17,813 nt of DNA from Rhodopirellula sp. (GTDB lineage Bacteria; Planctomycetota; Planctomycetia; Pirellulales; Pirellulaceae): the NCBI GenBank assembly GCA_002712845.1, contig PAUV01000036.1:1-17813 (forward strand), given 5' to 3'. Below the pieces are notes generated by a model, which worked only from the letters and a program-made list of their open reading frames with translations, was not told the DNA's origin and made no database searches. Position 1 is the stretch's first letter. The number at the start of each line of letters is the position of its first letter. Shown piece by piece: positions 1 to 8,367 of the stretch. The translations under genes and the position numbers were made by a program.

Positions 1-267
1 GAGATTGGAGAAGACGGTGAAGTCATCGCGATGTCGCTGGACGGCTTGCAACGTTGGGCTGATCTGATAATCCAGGCCGGCATCTTTGGGAAAAAAGTTG
101 CCTGGATAGTACCCCAAATGGTTACCGATGCAGACCAGTCGCCGCGGATTGGCATCCAGTTTTTTCTCCGCCCGGCTCAACTGGCTGTCCATCAACGGTA
201 GTGCCAGAGCGATGCCCGTTCCCTGAAGAACTCGGCGGCGGCTCAGATTTTTCAGTTTATCCATCAT
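1..267 (-). CDS. DUF1552 family exported protein, N-terminal fragment (runs off the window)
   Basis: Only the first 89 residues are in the window; the rest lies to the left of position 1. The start is an ATG at 267 (a second ATG follows at 264), preceded by a GAG about 8 nt upstream. Residues 9-26 form a twin-arginine (Tat) signal: an S-R-R-R-V-L motif followed by the hydrophobic stretch GIALALPLM. After it comes a segment with CIGNHLGYYPGNFFP, which resembles the N-terminus of planctomycete DUF1552 (PF07586) proteins. The family's activity is unknown; export points to a periplasmic or surface role. The gene starts 19 nt after the FecR-type anti-sigma gene stops, so it is probably the third gene of the sigma/anti-sigma operon. 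DUF1552 genes are more often found next to DUF1592-type cytochrome genes; none is visible upstream here. Family call is from motif recognition, moderately sure. Confidence 0.75.
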   Translation of the reverse strand, partial: MMDKLKNLSRRRVLQGTGIALALPLMDSQLSRAEKKLDANPRRLVCIGNHLGYYPGNFFPKDAGLDYQISPTLQAVQRHRDDFTVFSNL

Positions 268-286
268 CAATAGCTCACTGAGATTT

Positions 287-1663
287 CTAGTTGTTATCAG
301 TAGCAACGAGCACGCGGATCTGGTCCACGCCGTTTTTGACATTCAAAGTAACGCGAAGCACACGTCGATCGGGGCTTAACGCAACCACATCAGCATCATT
401 GATTCCCCTACGAAAGATATTGCGGAAGTCGGTTGCAGGAAGCGCCAGCTTCGCATCCGAAGAATCCAAGAGTTCTGACTGCAGGATCAGGGCGACGATT
501 GGGCGGTCAAAATGCAGTTCACCCTGAAACTTCTGATTCATGGCCCCACTGTCACCACGGACCGGGTTGTATTGCAGAAGAAAGCTGTCGACTCGTAAGT
601 CTTCTGTCAACTTCACGGTGCGTTTTCGGAAAGGACGCTGGTAGGTGCCAGGATCAATTCCATCGACCACGTCACCATGCCTCAGAAGGACATCTTCTCG
701 TTCAGGAAACAGCAGTAACGACCCGCTGTCTTCAACCAGCCCTGGCGAATGTCGCTCGCTGGGTGATGCAACACGGACATCACCAATGAGTTGCTCGACT
801 CCGAAAGAAACCTGCCACGTATTCAGAAACTGACCGATTTCGTAAGGGACTTCGTGGGCGGTCTCGTCCGCAGCAGTCAGTGCGACCGCCTGACCTCCAA
901 CCAGACGTCGCTGGTGTTCCAGTTCGATTTCACCCTCAAACACGGAGATCGCCGTATTGCCCGTGGTGTCGACATCGACGCCGAACGATGTTCCCAAATC
1001 GGTTACTCGCTGGTGCGGAGTCACCAAAAGGAATCCTTTGATCTCACCCGGAACCCGCACCGTCGCAACACCGTGCTGAAGCTGCGCCGAATTTGGCCCA
1101 AGCAGTTTCAACTCCGCGGGCGCCTGAACCGCAAGTCTGGCGCCGGACTGAAAGTTGATTTTGACTCGCCCGTCGACCAGCCTGAGAACTTGACCAGTGC
1201 GTAGTGCGTCGCCCGTTGAAATCTCTTTGACATTGCGAGCATTTTGAACAGTCGCGATTACATCTCGGACATCGGTATCTCGTTGCGTCGGCAGAAAGAC
1301 AAACAATGCAATCACCGCCGCTGTCACCAACCACCATGGCGTCCACTTATTGAGCAGCATTCTTGATCGCTCGACATCAACCGGCATTGGCTGTGGCCCG
1401 CTTTCGATACGTTGACGCACATTGCTCGAGATATCGCTCGACAGGTCAGCCCGTCGAAGGCTGTCTTTGACAGCCAATGGAATATGATCGGAATCCATCA
1501 TCTGCATTGACACCAACGCATTGCCGACTCGCAATTCATCGGCAAACGCAACTACGTGTGAATCATCCTCGTCAAACCACGCCATGAGTTCGCGGCACTG
1601 AGCCTCATTCAACGCATCGTCCTGAAATTCTTCAAGCAGTCTTTGTAGTTGCGATTCGTTCAT
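287..1663 (-). CDS. FecR-domain membrane anti-sigma factor
   Basis: A 458-residue single-pass membrane protein. Residues 1-50 look like the short acidic N-terminal anti-sigma helix bundle of planctomycete FecR proteins (LLEEFQDDALNEAQCRELMAWF-type repeat pattern). A transmembrane segment lies at about 109-124 (WWLVTAAVIALFVFLP). A FecR domain (PF04773) follows at about 150-260, with hallmark pieces such as G-Q-V-L-R-L-VDG, RLAVQAPAEL and VTDLGTSFGVDV. Residues 280-458 are a further, probably beta-rich, periplasmic region that I do not recognise. The expected role is to bind and hold the ECF sigma factor on the cytoplasmic side and respond to a periplasmic signal. The start codon overlaps the sigma gene's stop (ATGA), with a GAGG ribosome binding site 7 nt upstream inside the sigma gene. 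No TonB-dependent transducer is visible, so the classical iron-uptake FecR mechanism should not be assumed. Confidence 0.88.
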   Translation of the reverse strand: MNESQLQRLLEEFQDDALNEAQCRELMAWFDEDDSHVVAFADELRVGNALVSMQMMDSDHIPLAVKDSLRRADLSSDISSNVRQRIESGPQPMPVDVERSRMLLNKWTPWWLVTAAVIALFVFLPTQRDTDVRDVIATVQNARNVKEISTGDALRTGQVLRLVDGRVKINFQSGARLAVQAPAELKLLGPNSAQLQHGVATVRVPGEIKGFLLVTPHQRVTDLGTSFGVDVDTTGNTAISVFEGEIELEHQRRLVGGQAVALTAADETAHEVPYEIGQFLNTWQVSFGVEQLIGDVRVASPSERHSPGLVEDSGSLLLFPEREDVLLRHGDVVDGIDPGTYQRPFRKRTVKLTEDLRVDSFLLQYNPVRGDSGAMNQKFQGELHFDRPIVALILQSELLDSSDAKLALPATDFRNIFRRGINDADVVALSPDRRVLRVTLNVKNGVDQIRVLVATDNN

Positions 1664-2220
1664 GTGGTCGCCTCGTCACTGAGACGACTCTCGATGCACG
1701 CGCGAAGAGCTTTGCGGGATCGGCTCAGCGTACTGGTAACCCAAGTCACAGTCTGGTTGAGCGATTCGGCGATGCTCTGACACGACTGCCGTTCTTCATA
1801 ACGGAGTCGCACGACGAGAGCCGCTTGAGATCGAAGACCCTTGACGCAGTCACGCATTGCAGAAACCAACTCCCGCTGACCCTCGTCGCAGGAACCGGCC
1901 ATCTGCTCGCCTACACGAAGCCGGAGGGAGTGACTGAACTTGTCCAAATTTCTGAGTTCTCTCCGCTGACGTTCCAGTTCAGTCAGAATGAAGTGCTTGC
2001 AGATCACACACAACCAGACGCCAAAATCCCGCTCCGGCTGATACTCACCCAACTGCTCATACGCCCGAATGAACGTCAACTGAACGACTTCCTGCGCGGC
2101 ATCGATATCAGGCAAGCGATTTGCCGCATAACCCAATAACATGCCCTGATATTGCCGAACCACCATCTCGTACGCGTCGAGATCTCCACGTTGTATCTGT
2201 TCTCTCGTTGCCTGTTGCAT
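1660..2220 (-). CDS. ECF-type sigma-70 family RNA polymerase sigma factor
   Basis: A 186-residue ECF sigma factor of the Rhodopirellula/Verrucomicrobium type (TIGR02989-like). Region 2 spans about residues 18-85: AYEMVVRQYQGMLLGYA, then DIDAAQEVVQLTFIRAYEQ and DFGVWLCVICKHF. A linker of about 35 residues follows. Region 4 lies at about 120-178, with a helix-turn-helix around 148-172 (CQSIAESLNQTVTWVTSTLSR). It directs RNA polymerase to its own promoter set, under control of the FecR-type protein whose gene overlaps it by 4 nt. The open frame extends 9 codons upstream to an ATG at 2247, but I prefer the ATG at 2220: it has a GGAAG purine stretch upstream, the encoded MQQATREQIQRGD fits the usual N-terminus, and a perfect TATAAT overlaps the 2247 ATG, which would leave that codon outside the transcript. 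The start choice is inference; the family call is firm. Confidence 0.9.
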   Translation of the reverse strand: MQQATREQIQRGDLDAYEMVVRQYQGMLLGYAANRLPDIDAAQEVVQLTFIRAYEQLGEYQPERDFGVWLCVICKHFILTELERQRRELRNLDKFSHSLRLRVGEQMAGSCDEGQRELVSAMRDCVKGLRSQAALVVRLRYEERQSCQSIAESLNQTVTWVTSTLSRSRKALRACIESRLSDEATT

Positions 2221-2245
2221 TTTCCCAACTTCCAAAGCATCGATC

Positions 2246-2251
2246 ATTATA
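2246..2251 (-). promoter_or_regulatory. Possible -10 element of the sigma/anti-sigma operon
   Basis: On the minus strand the hexamer reads TATAAT, a perfect match to the housekeeping -10 consensus, 25 nt before the preferred sigma-factor ATG at 2220. No good -35 lies 17 nt upstream (TCATCA). A single six-base match can arise by chance, so this is weak evidence, used mainly to support the downstream start codon. Confidence 0.25.
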
Positions 2252-2398
2252 GGAAGTAGGGCCCAATCTGATGATTGTCACAACTGATTCCAGTTTTTTT
2301 CTCCACGACTCCCAGCAAACACAGCCGATTCGGCAAACCGGCGGGCAGACGGAACCGGCTTACACAGCCTTGACAGGGGAAGCAGTGTTCCCAAGCCA

Positions 2399-5300
2399 TC
2401 AAGGTTCTCGTTGCAAATCTTCCACGAACCTCTGATAGCTTTTCTCGGGCAGCTGACCTTTGCTCTCGTGAATAGTGGCACCAAAGACAACCCGGAACGC
2501 TTCGCCCTTGGCAACTTCAACAGTGCTTCTCTTTCCCTGTTTCATGGCAGCCCGCCCGAATGGATTCGCGACGAAGACTCCATAGTTACGATTATGCCAC
2601 CAACTCTTCCGAAAATTGTCCGGAGAAGCCATCAAAGTGATACCGACCTGCCTGTCACCCAGCATGCCAGAATAGTCGCACCACTCCGCTGACTGCCCCC
2701 AGGTCGCCCGCGCAGTCCGTTTTCCCGTTGAACTGAGAATGACACCGCCTTCTTTTTCTGTCAAAGGCGTAGCAACACGCGCACCAAACCCCATTTCTTC
2801 CTGATCGCCAAAGGTGAAGCCTTCATTGGATGACCGGAATGTTGCATCCCAAATCAACGACCATTCCGTACCGTGACCCTGCAAGACAAAACGATTGACC
2901 ACCTTACAAATCACGTTCTCGCTTGGTGACAACAATTCGGACTCAGTTGAAAATGTCATCCGATTTTTTTTGACATCCGGTTTTTCGAGAAAACGCAAAT
3001 GCTTGATGGTTCCACGATTACGCCAAAAGTCAGAGCCACTGACATCACCAAACGCCAACCATAGACCGGGATGCATGGTCGCATGATCAGCCGCATCCTC
3101 ACCTGGCACTAGTGGATGATTTCGGGTCACCTGCAAGCCACTCAGTGTTTTCAGGTTGGAAAAATAGGGACGCAGAATCTCTGGATCGCGAAAGACATAA
3201 TCGGCCAATGGCTTCCCTGCATGCAAAATCTGCAAACGATCCTTCTGCTCGACAAAAGCGAACCCATCTTGTTCACCTCGCTGCGTCGGTCGCTGCCTTG
3301 TTTCCATTGCCACCTTTGCTGGTGGCGTTTTTCCAGACACTTGCTTTGGACGTGACTTTCTTTTCTTTCCCAACTCTCGACGTCCACCTGGTTTGCCCTC
3401 ACGCAGCGTGATCAAATAAGCAGCGAGATCTGCGACCTGTTGTGGATTCAGGACCGGTGCCATCGACGGCATCGCCGACACAGGACGACTCTTGCGTTGC
3501 TCGATGGATGCCTTGGGCAGCACCAGCTGATTTCCATCCGCCAGTCCCAACTTCAGGCTAAGCCCACTCTCTTCGATCAAGACACCGGCGTGAACACGAC
3601 CGTCATCGGTAAGCACGCTCAACTGCTGAAAACCCTCGGTGATCACAGCATCAGGATCGATCATTGATTCCACCAAATGCCGAACCGTTGCGCGACCACC
3701 AACCCTGCCCAGGCTGGGAGCAAATCCAGCATTGCGTTCAGTCAAACGGTGACACTTTACACAACCGGCACCGTTCGCATGCTTGAACAGTATTTCCCCG
3801 CGTAGAACATCAGCCTGTTCAACCAGTTGCAACGTGGATTCCAACATCTGTGACCGGGACTCCGACTCCTCTCGTTTCTGCAACAGCCGCGGCTGGAGCA
3901 GTACCACATAATTCGCGCAGGGCGATTTACGTTTCCCATCCGTATTACCACCCAGAACAATCGCACCAGCTGCATGATCACGAGAATAAATCTGCATCGT
4001 ACAATCATCCGTGACCAGTTGCTGATCCGTGGGACGATAGTTTTCCCGAATCCATTTCGGGGGAACAGGCTGACGTGTATCTACTGCAACCATCACTCGC
4101 AGTGGTACCGGGGAATCGAATTTCAGCCACTCTTTCCCACGCGATTGATCATCATCATTGGCTGTTTGAATGAAGTCAGCCCCAATCAGGTCATCCGGTA
4201 TTTCTCGAAATCGATAACGTCGATCACTATACACCGCCGCGCCACGCACAAGGCCGCTTGCCCGCAGACGATACGCCCCGTTGCTTTTTGAACGGATGTT
4301 GTGCGCCACTGAAACCCCAGGAATCGTGTCGAGAGTGGCAACCAGCCCACGATTGGACATCCGCAAGTCAGAAGTCCCCCCAAGTGGCCTTCCCTTGACG
4401 ATCAACTTTTCACCACCGTCGGCAACCTTGGCAAGCCAAGCAGCGGCAAGTGTTCGATTATCTTCGTTGCTGTCGTTCAACACGTCCCGCACTTCCGACT
4501 CACTGAGTTGATGTGATTCGAGCAACGCCAATAATGCTCCACGACGAACAGCATCACGGGAATCGCCCTGCAGCGTTCGCAGTTCCTCTTGCGTACATAA
4601 CGCTTGAAGCGTCTTCCATGCGACGTAGTAAACAGCCAGATCCTGTTCTTTCGTAATCGCCTCCAACAACTGCGGAACATGCTGACGCTGCTTTGTCTTA
4701 ATCAATGCCTGAACCGCTTCGAAGCGAATTCGGGAGTGCATGTCATTCAAAGCAGCGAGGACGCCAACCGGAAGAGAGCGTGGCGTTTTTGCCTCGCGAG
4801 CTCGAAATGCCAAAATACGGATTGCCTGCAATCTCCTGTTGAAATCACCGGAGACGTCGCTTTGACTTTCATGTTTCAGCATTTGCTCGAACACAACATC
4901 AAGGCTTGGTTGGTCCACGCCAATTCGCCCCAGTGCCCACAGTGTCCATGTTTGCTGCATTTCTGTGAGTGACATGGATTTCAAAATCTGATGCAATTCT
5001 TCAGTAACAACAGCTCCACGGCGCACCAGCTCATCCTGCGCATCAATCCGATGCACCGGCAACGGAGATGCGAATTGCGTGACGAGTTCCCTGACCGATT
5101 TTTCTCTCAACGGAACCGACTGATCTGCTTCACGATCACCTGCGGCCTTCTCCATGGCAACACGGTAGACACGGCCTTCGTTCACCAATTTTCCGTCTTT
5201 CCATTCTGCCCCATATCCCCGACTCCACCCAAGAATCCATAAAGCACCATCCGGTCCGACTTCCATGTCAGTGGGACGGAACAGGGAATCCCCACCGACG

Positions 5301-6406
5301 ATGAACGGCTCCCAATCACCTGACGCTGGCCGCATCAAAGCGCCATCCCACTCTGGTCGCCACACATAGGTAGTCTTGTTCAACCAATCATTAATAAAAA
5401 ACGCATCTCGATATTGGAGCGGAAATTTCAACCCGTCACCAAAAACAATCCCAGTTCCAGACCCTTCAAAAAGAGGACCGCTCACGGGTGCCGATGGTGG
5501 ATGTGGATCTGGCGTCCAATGCGCGCTCCACGGGTGATTCCAGCCAAAATGTGCTCCATAAAACGGCATGATGATTCGGTCACCACCGGTCTGATCATTG
5601 TCAGTGCCCAACCAGTTGAATTGACTGTCCATCGTTATGTCCCAAGGATTACGAAAACCCCGCGCGACAATCTCAAGATTGGTGCCGTCTTCGTTGCATC
5701 TCAAGACTCCTCCATCCAATCCCCAGTCATCGTTTGGATCATGAAAACTGCGTTGATAATTTTCTTTGCTGAAAACCTTGGGCTCGGGCATGTCCGGCGC
5801 ATGGGCAGGACTTTCAACACCCCATAGCTCGCGGAATGGCTTCGGAGCAAGGCGATCAGGCAGGGTCAAACCCTTCGAGTTGCCCTTGCTCATGTACAGC
5901 TTGCCATCAGGAGCCCAATTCAACCCATGTAAGCCATGCTCAAGGTTTCCGAGATCCGTATACAGTCGAATGTATTGGTCAGCCTCATCGTCACCATCCA
6001 GATCGCGCACCACAGTCAAGTCAGGAGCATTCGCGATCCACAAATCATTTCCGTGCCAAGCCAAAGCCTGCACAGCATTGAAGCCCGTTGCAAACACCTT
6101 TTTCGTATCTGCCCTGCCATCGCCCGTGGTGTCAGACAAAATGACAACGCTGTCTCCGGGGGTTTCCGGAGTCGGCTTCCGGTATTGCGGTCCCATGCCG
6201 ACAAACAGACGTCCTCGTGAATCGAAAGCCATCGAACAGGGCTGACGAACGAGCGGTTCGTTGGCAAACACGGTAACCTCAAAACCATCAGGCACCGTGG
6301 GTAACGAATCGCGATCAGCGTGACGATCATGAAAATCGTTTGCTGAAACATGAAAGGAACACGCGACACACGACAAAAAGCCTGACAAAAAGGCAATGCG
6401 TGCCAT
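2399..6406 (-). CDS. PVC-type multidomain protein: beta-propeller, HEAT-like region, CxxCH heme site, DUF6807 (PmoA-like) C-terminus
   Basis: A 1335-residue exported protein. Residues 1-22 are a Sec signal (MARIAFLSGF..., cleavage after HVSA). About 36-415 is the PVC 'membrane-bound dehydrogenase' propeller (TIGR02604, related to glucose/sorbosone dehydrogenases), with PDGFEVTVFANEPLVRQP and GLHGLNWAPDGKLYMSKGN. About 425-670 is alpha-helical and HEAT-like. About 690-850 is a beta module with TANDDD and LGGN, a type I recall from planctomycete proteins but cannot name. One CxxCH site (C882-V-K-C-H886) lies in a TIGR02603-like cytochrome domain ending near 995. About 1050-1333 is a DUF6807 (PF14100) domain, with DHATMHPGLWLAFGDV then DFW. 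The frame is open to an ATG at 6538, but 6406 is preferred because the signal peptide starts there, with AGAAAGG upstream. The substrate is unknown; oxidation of a sugar with electron transfer to the heme is a family-based guess. Confidence 0.88.
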   Translation of the reverse strand: MARIAFLSGFLSCVACSFHVSANDFHDRHADRDSLPTVPDGFEVTVFANEPLVRQPCSMAFDSRGRLFVGMGPQYRKPTPETPGDSVVILSDTTGDGRADTKKVFATGFNAVQALAWHGNDLWIANAPDLTVVRDLDGDDEADQYIRLYTDLGNLEHGLHGLNWAPDGKLYMSKGNSKGLTLPDRLAPKPFRELWGVESPAHAPDMPEPKVFSKENYQRSFHDPNDDWGLDGGVLRCNEDGTNLEIVARGFRNPWDITMDSQFNWLGTDNDQTGGDRIIMPFYGAHFGWNHPWSAHWTPDPHPPSAPVSGPLFEGSGTGIVFGDGLKFPLQYRDAFFINDWLNKTTYVWRPEWDGALMRPASGDWEPFIVGGDSLFRPTDMEVGPDGALWILGWSRGYGAEWKDGKLVNEGRVYRVAMEKAAGDREADQSVPLREKSVRELVTQFASPLPVHRIDAQDELVRRGAVVTEELHQILKSMSLTEMQQTWTLWALGRIGVDQPSLDVVFEQMLKHESQSDVSGDFNRRLQAIRILAFRAREAKTPRSLPVGVLAALNDMHSRIRFEAVQALIKTKQRQHVPQLLEAITKEQDLAVYYVAWKTLQALCTQEELRTLQGDSRDAVRRGALLALLESHQLSESEVRDVLNDSNEDNRTLAAAWLAKVADGGEKLIVKGRPLGGTSDLRMSNRGLVATLDTIPGVSVAHNIRSKSNGAYRLRASGLVRGAAVYSDRRYRFREIPDDLIGADFIQTANDDDQSRGKEWLKFDSPVPLRVMVAVDTRQPVPPKWIRENYRPTDQQLVTDDCTMQIYSRDHAAGAIVLGGNTDGKRKSPCANYVVLLQPRLLQKREESESRSQMLESTLQLVEQADVLRGEILFKHANGAGCVKCHRLTERNAGFAPSLGRVGGRATVRHLVESMIDPDAVITEGFQQLSVLTDDGRVHAGVLIEESGLSLKLGLADGNQLVLPKASIEQRKSRPVSAMPSMAPVLNPQQVADLAAYLITLREGKPGGRRELGKKRKSRPKQVSGKTPPAKVAMETRQRPTQRGEQDGFAFVEQKDRLQILHAGKPLADYVFRDPEILRPYFSNLKTLSGLQVTRNHPLVPGEDAADHATMHPGLWLAFGDVSGSDFWRNRGTIKHLRFLEKPDVKKNRMTFSTESELLSPSENVICKVVNRFVLQGHGTEWSLIWDATFRSSNEGFTFGDQEEMGFGARVATPLTEKEGGVILSSTGKRTARATWGQSAEWCDYSGMLGDRQVGITLMASPDNFRKSWWHNRNYGVFVANPFGRAAMKQGKRSTVEVAKGEAFRVVFGATIHESKGQLPEKSYQRFVEDLQREP

Positions 6407-6885
6407 TGCCTTTCTGCATGCATCAGCACATCCCCGACCAGCAGTCCATGATCGGACAACTGACTCTCGAAATTCCACAAGAGAAACGCAGGCCATGAAA
6501 CTAAAGAACGACATGATTCCAACCTCTGACAGGGACATCCTTCATTCGTAAGTTACCGCTGCCGTGGCATCAGCACCTTGCAACAGTTGACCGCCAACGG
6601 AAGTCGCCGAAACCATTGATAACTTATCACGTCAATCATAATACAAGTTGTGAAACTTGACAGACGCGGCAACCAAGGTCACTTCAAAAACAGGGCTGCT
6701 TTTCATTGCTTACACAACCACACTTGCAACGGTTGCGCTCCCAAAGGATGCAGGAATGATGAAATCCATGTTTGATGGGGGGCCAGAACAAAACACTTCT
6801 CGTGAATGATATTTGCAGTAGATCAAACCGATATGAAGTCCCGGGCAACCCAGGTGACCACAACTACGGGCGTCCAAAACTCTGA
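6407..6885. other. 479-bp intergenic region between the PVC-type gene and a DUF1501 gene
   Basis: No convincing gene. It probably holds the promoter of the PVC-type gene. Two close inverted repeats lie at 6617-6659 (separate entry). A GC-rich imperfect hairpin on the minus strand at about 6841-6855 (CCTGGG-TTG-CCCGGG, one G-T pair) follows the DUF1501 stop, but no T-run follows it, so it is not a standard terminator. One minus-strand frame stays open for about 56 codons (roughly 6710-6880) without a plausible start and ribosome binding site at its head; I did not call it. Confidence 0.5.
6617..6659. promoter_or_regulatory. Two adjacent palindromes, possible operator sites
   Basis: The first is TGATAA-C-TTATCA at 6617-6629, perfect around one central base. 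The second is CAAGTT-GTGA-AACTTG at 6644-6659, perfect with a 4-base centre. They lie 14 bp apart and about 210-250 bp upstream of the preferred start of the PVC-type gene (80-120 bp upstream of the longer start). AT-rich palindromes in a promoter region are typical of dimeric repressor sites, but no regulator gene is present here and function is inferred from symmetry only. Confidence 0.3.
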
Positions 6886-8358
6886 TTAAACCAGGATTGG
6901 CTTGACGACCTCACCGTGGACATCCGTCAAACGGTAACGTCGTCCCTGGTGTCGATAAGTCAGTCGCTCATGATCGATTCCCAGCAGGTGCAGGATCGTG
7001 GCTTGCAAATCATGAACATGAACTCGATTCTCAGCGATGTTGTATCCATAGTCGTCAGTCTTTCCATGGCTGCTTCCTGGCTTGATCCCACCGCCGGCCA
7101 TCCACATGGAATAACAACGCGGGTGATGATCGCGACCAAACTGATTGCCATTGAGTTGCCCCTGGCAATAATTCGTGCGACCAAATTCGCCTGCCCAGAC
7201 GACCAGAGTATCGTCCAGCATTCCTCGCTGTTTCAAATCTTTAACCAGCGCCGCAGAGGCTTGATCTGTTTCGCGACACTGATTACGAAGTCCTCCCGGT
7301 AGACCACCATGCTGGTCCCAGCCGGGATGATAGAGCTGGATAAAACGCACACCACGCTCGGCAAGGCGACGCGCCAACAGACAGTTGGCGGTGTATGAAC
7401 CGGGTTTGTTTACGTCGGGACCGTAGAGGTCCAAAGTCTCCTTGGACTCACCTGCAACATCAACCACCTCTGGTACAGAAGATTGCATTTTGAAGGCCAG
7501 TTCATACTGCGCGATTCGGGTTTCAAGCTGAGGGTCGGGCTGCTGATCCAATTGCAGGTTATGCAGCTCCTCCAAAGCATCGAGCATCCGCTTTCGACTC
7601 GCTGAATCGATTCCTTGAGGATTGTTCAGGTACAGAACGGGATCCTTGCCTGAACGAAATCGCACTCCCTGATGCTTGGCAGGAAGAAAACCACTGCCCC
7701 AAAGCCGGGACACCAACGGTTGTCCTCCCTTGTTCCTCGTCACCATAACAACAAATGATGGCAGGTTCTGATTCGCAGTTCCAAGACCATAGCTGAGCCA
7801 TGCGCCCATGCTGGGCCGCCCTGGAAACTGTGATCCTGTTTGAATGAATGTTACCCCCGGCCCATGGTTAATCGCTTCGGTATACATCGAGTTCACAATA
7901 CACATGTCATCGGCGATTCCCGCCGTGTGCGGCAACAACTCGCTCAGCCATTGTCCTGATTCACCATGCTGCGCAAACTTGAACGGCGAACCGACCAAAG
8001 GAAAACTCGACTGATTGCCACTCATGCCAGTAAGACGTTGCCCCTGCCGGACCGAATCTGGCAACTGCTGCCCATGGACTTTGTTCAAGTAGGGTTTGTG
8101 GTCCAACAAATCTATTTGCGATGGGCCGCCACTTTGAAACAAAAAGATGACACGTTTGGCTTTGGCCGCATGATGTGTTCCGGACAACGCACCGCCAGAC
8201 AGATCCGCAACATTACCTCCTTGCGTCTCCCCCGCCTGCGTTTCCGAATGAAGCAAATCAGACAAGCCAATGGCACCCATCCCCATCCCGAAACCATGCA
8301 GGAATCGACGGCGCGACATACCCCATGCAGGGTCAAAGCCTGTGCATTTCAAATTCAT
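6886..8358 (-). CDS. DUF1501 family Tat-exported protein (second copy)
   Basis: A 490-residue DUF1501 (PF07394) protein, related in fold to the alkaline phosphatase/sulfatase superfamily; its reaction is not established. Residues 15-20 are a twin-arginine motif (S-R-R-R-F-L) followed by HGFGMGMGAIGL. Family landmarks: an N-terminal FLFQSGGPSQID strand and turn at about 72-83; WAGEFGRT at about 387; GRDHH at about 407; then MWMAGGGIKPG and HGKTDDYG, with conserved Asp and His that could bind metal. The open frame begins at an ATG at 8391, which would overlap the upstream gene by 26 nt. The ATG at 8358 is preferred because AGGA sits 5 nt before it and it lies 7 nt past the upstream stop. It is co-transcribed with the DUF1549/DUF1553 gene before it, the usual partner in planctomycetes. 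Confidence 0.9.
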   Translation of the reverse strand: MNLKCTGFDPAWGMSRRRFLHGFGMGMGAIGLSDLLHSETQAGETQGGNVADLSGGALSGTHHAAKAKRVIFLFQSGGPSQIDLLDHKPYLNKVHGQQLPDSVRQGQRLTGMSGNQSSFPLVGSPFKFAQHGESGQWLSELLPHTAGIADDMCIVNSMYTEAINHGPGVTFIQTGSQFPGRPSMGAWLSYGLGTANQNLPSFVVMVTRNKGGQPLVSRLWGSGFLPAKHQGVRFRSGKDPVLYLNNPQGIDSASRKRMLDALEELHNLQLDQQPDPQLETRIAQYELAFKMQSSVPEVVDVAGESKETLDLYGPDVNKPGSYTANCLLARRLAERGVRFIQLYHPGWDQHGGLPGGLRNQCRETDQASAALVKDLKQRGMLDDTLVVWAGEFGRTNYCQGQLNGNQFGRDHHPRCYSMWMAGGGIKPGSSHGKTDDYGYNIAENRVHVHDLQATILHLLGIDHERLTYRHQGRRYRLTDVHGEVVKPILV

Positions 8359-8363
8359 CGTGT

Positions 8364-8367
8364 TCCT
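8364..8367 (-). promoter_or_regulatory. Ribosome binding site AGGA overlapping the upstream stop codon
   Basis: On the minus strand AGGA lies 5 nt before the ATG at 8358. Its first two bases are the last two bases of the TAG stop (8368-8366) of the DUF1549/DUF1553 gene. Ribosomes ending on the first gene would be well placed to start on the second, which implies translational coupling and decides the DUF1501 start. Confidence 0.6.

Noticed and set aside
2376..2393. Hairpin GGGAA/TTCCC just after the PVC-type gene as a terminator
   Set aside because: Only a 5-bp stem and no T-run follows it on the minus strand.
5414..6245. Overlapping plus-strand open frames of 137 and 159 codons
   Set aside because: They are antisense to the conserved propeller domain of the PVC-type gene, show no domain, and reflect codon structure of the minus-strand gene.
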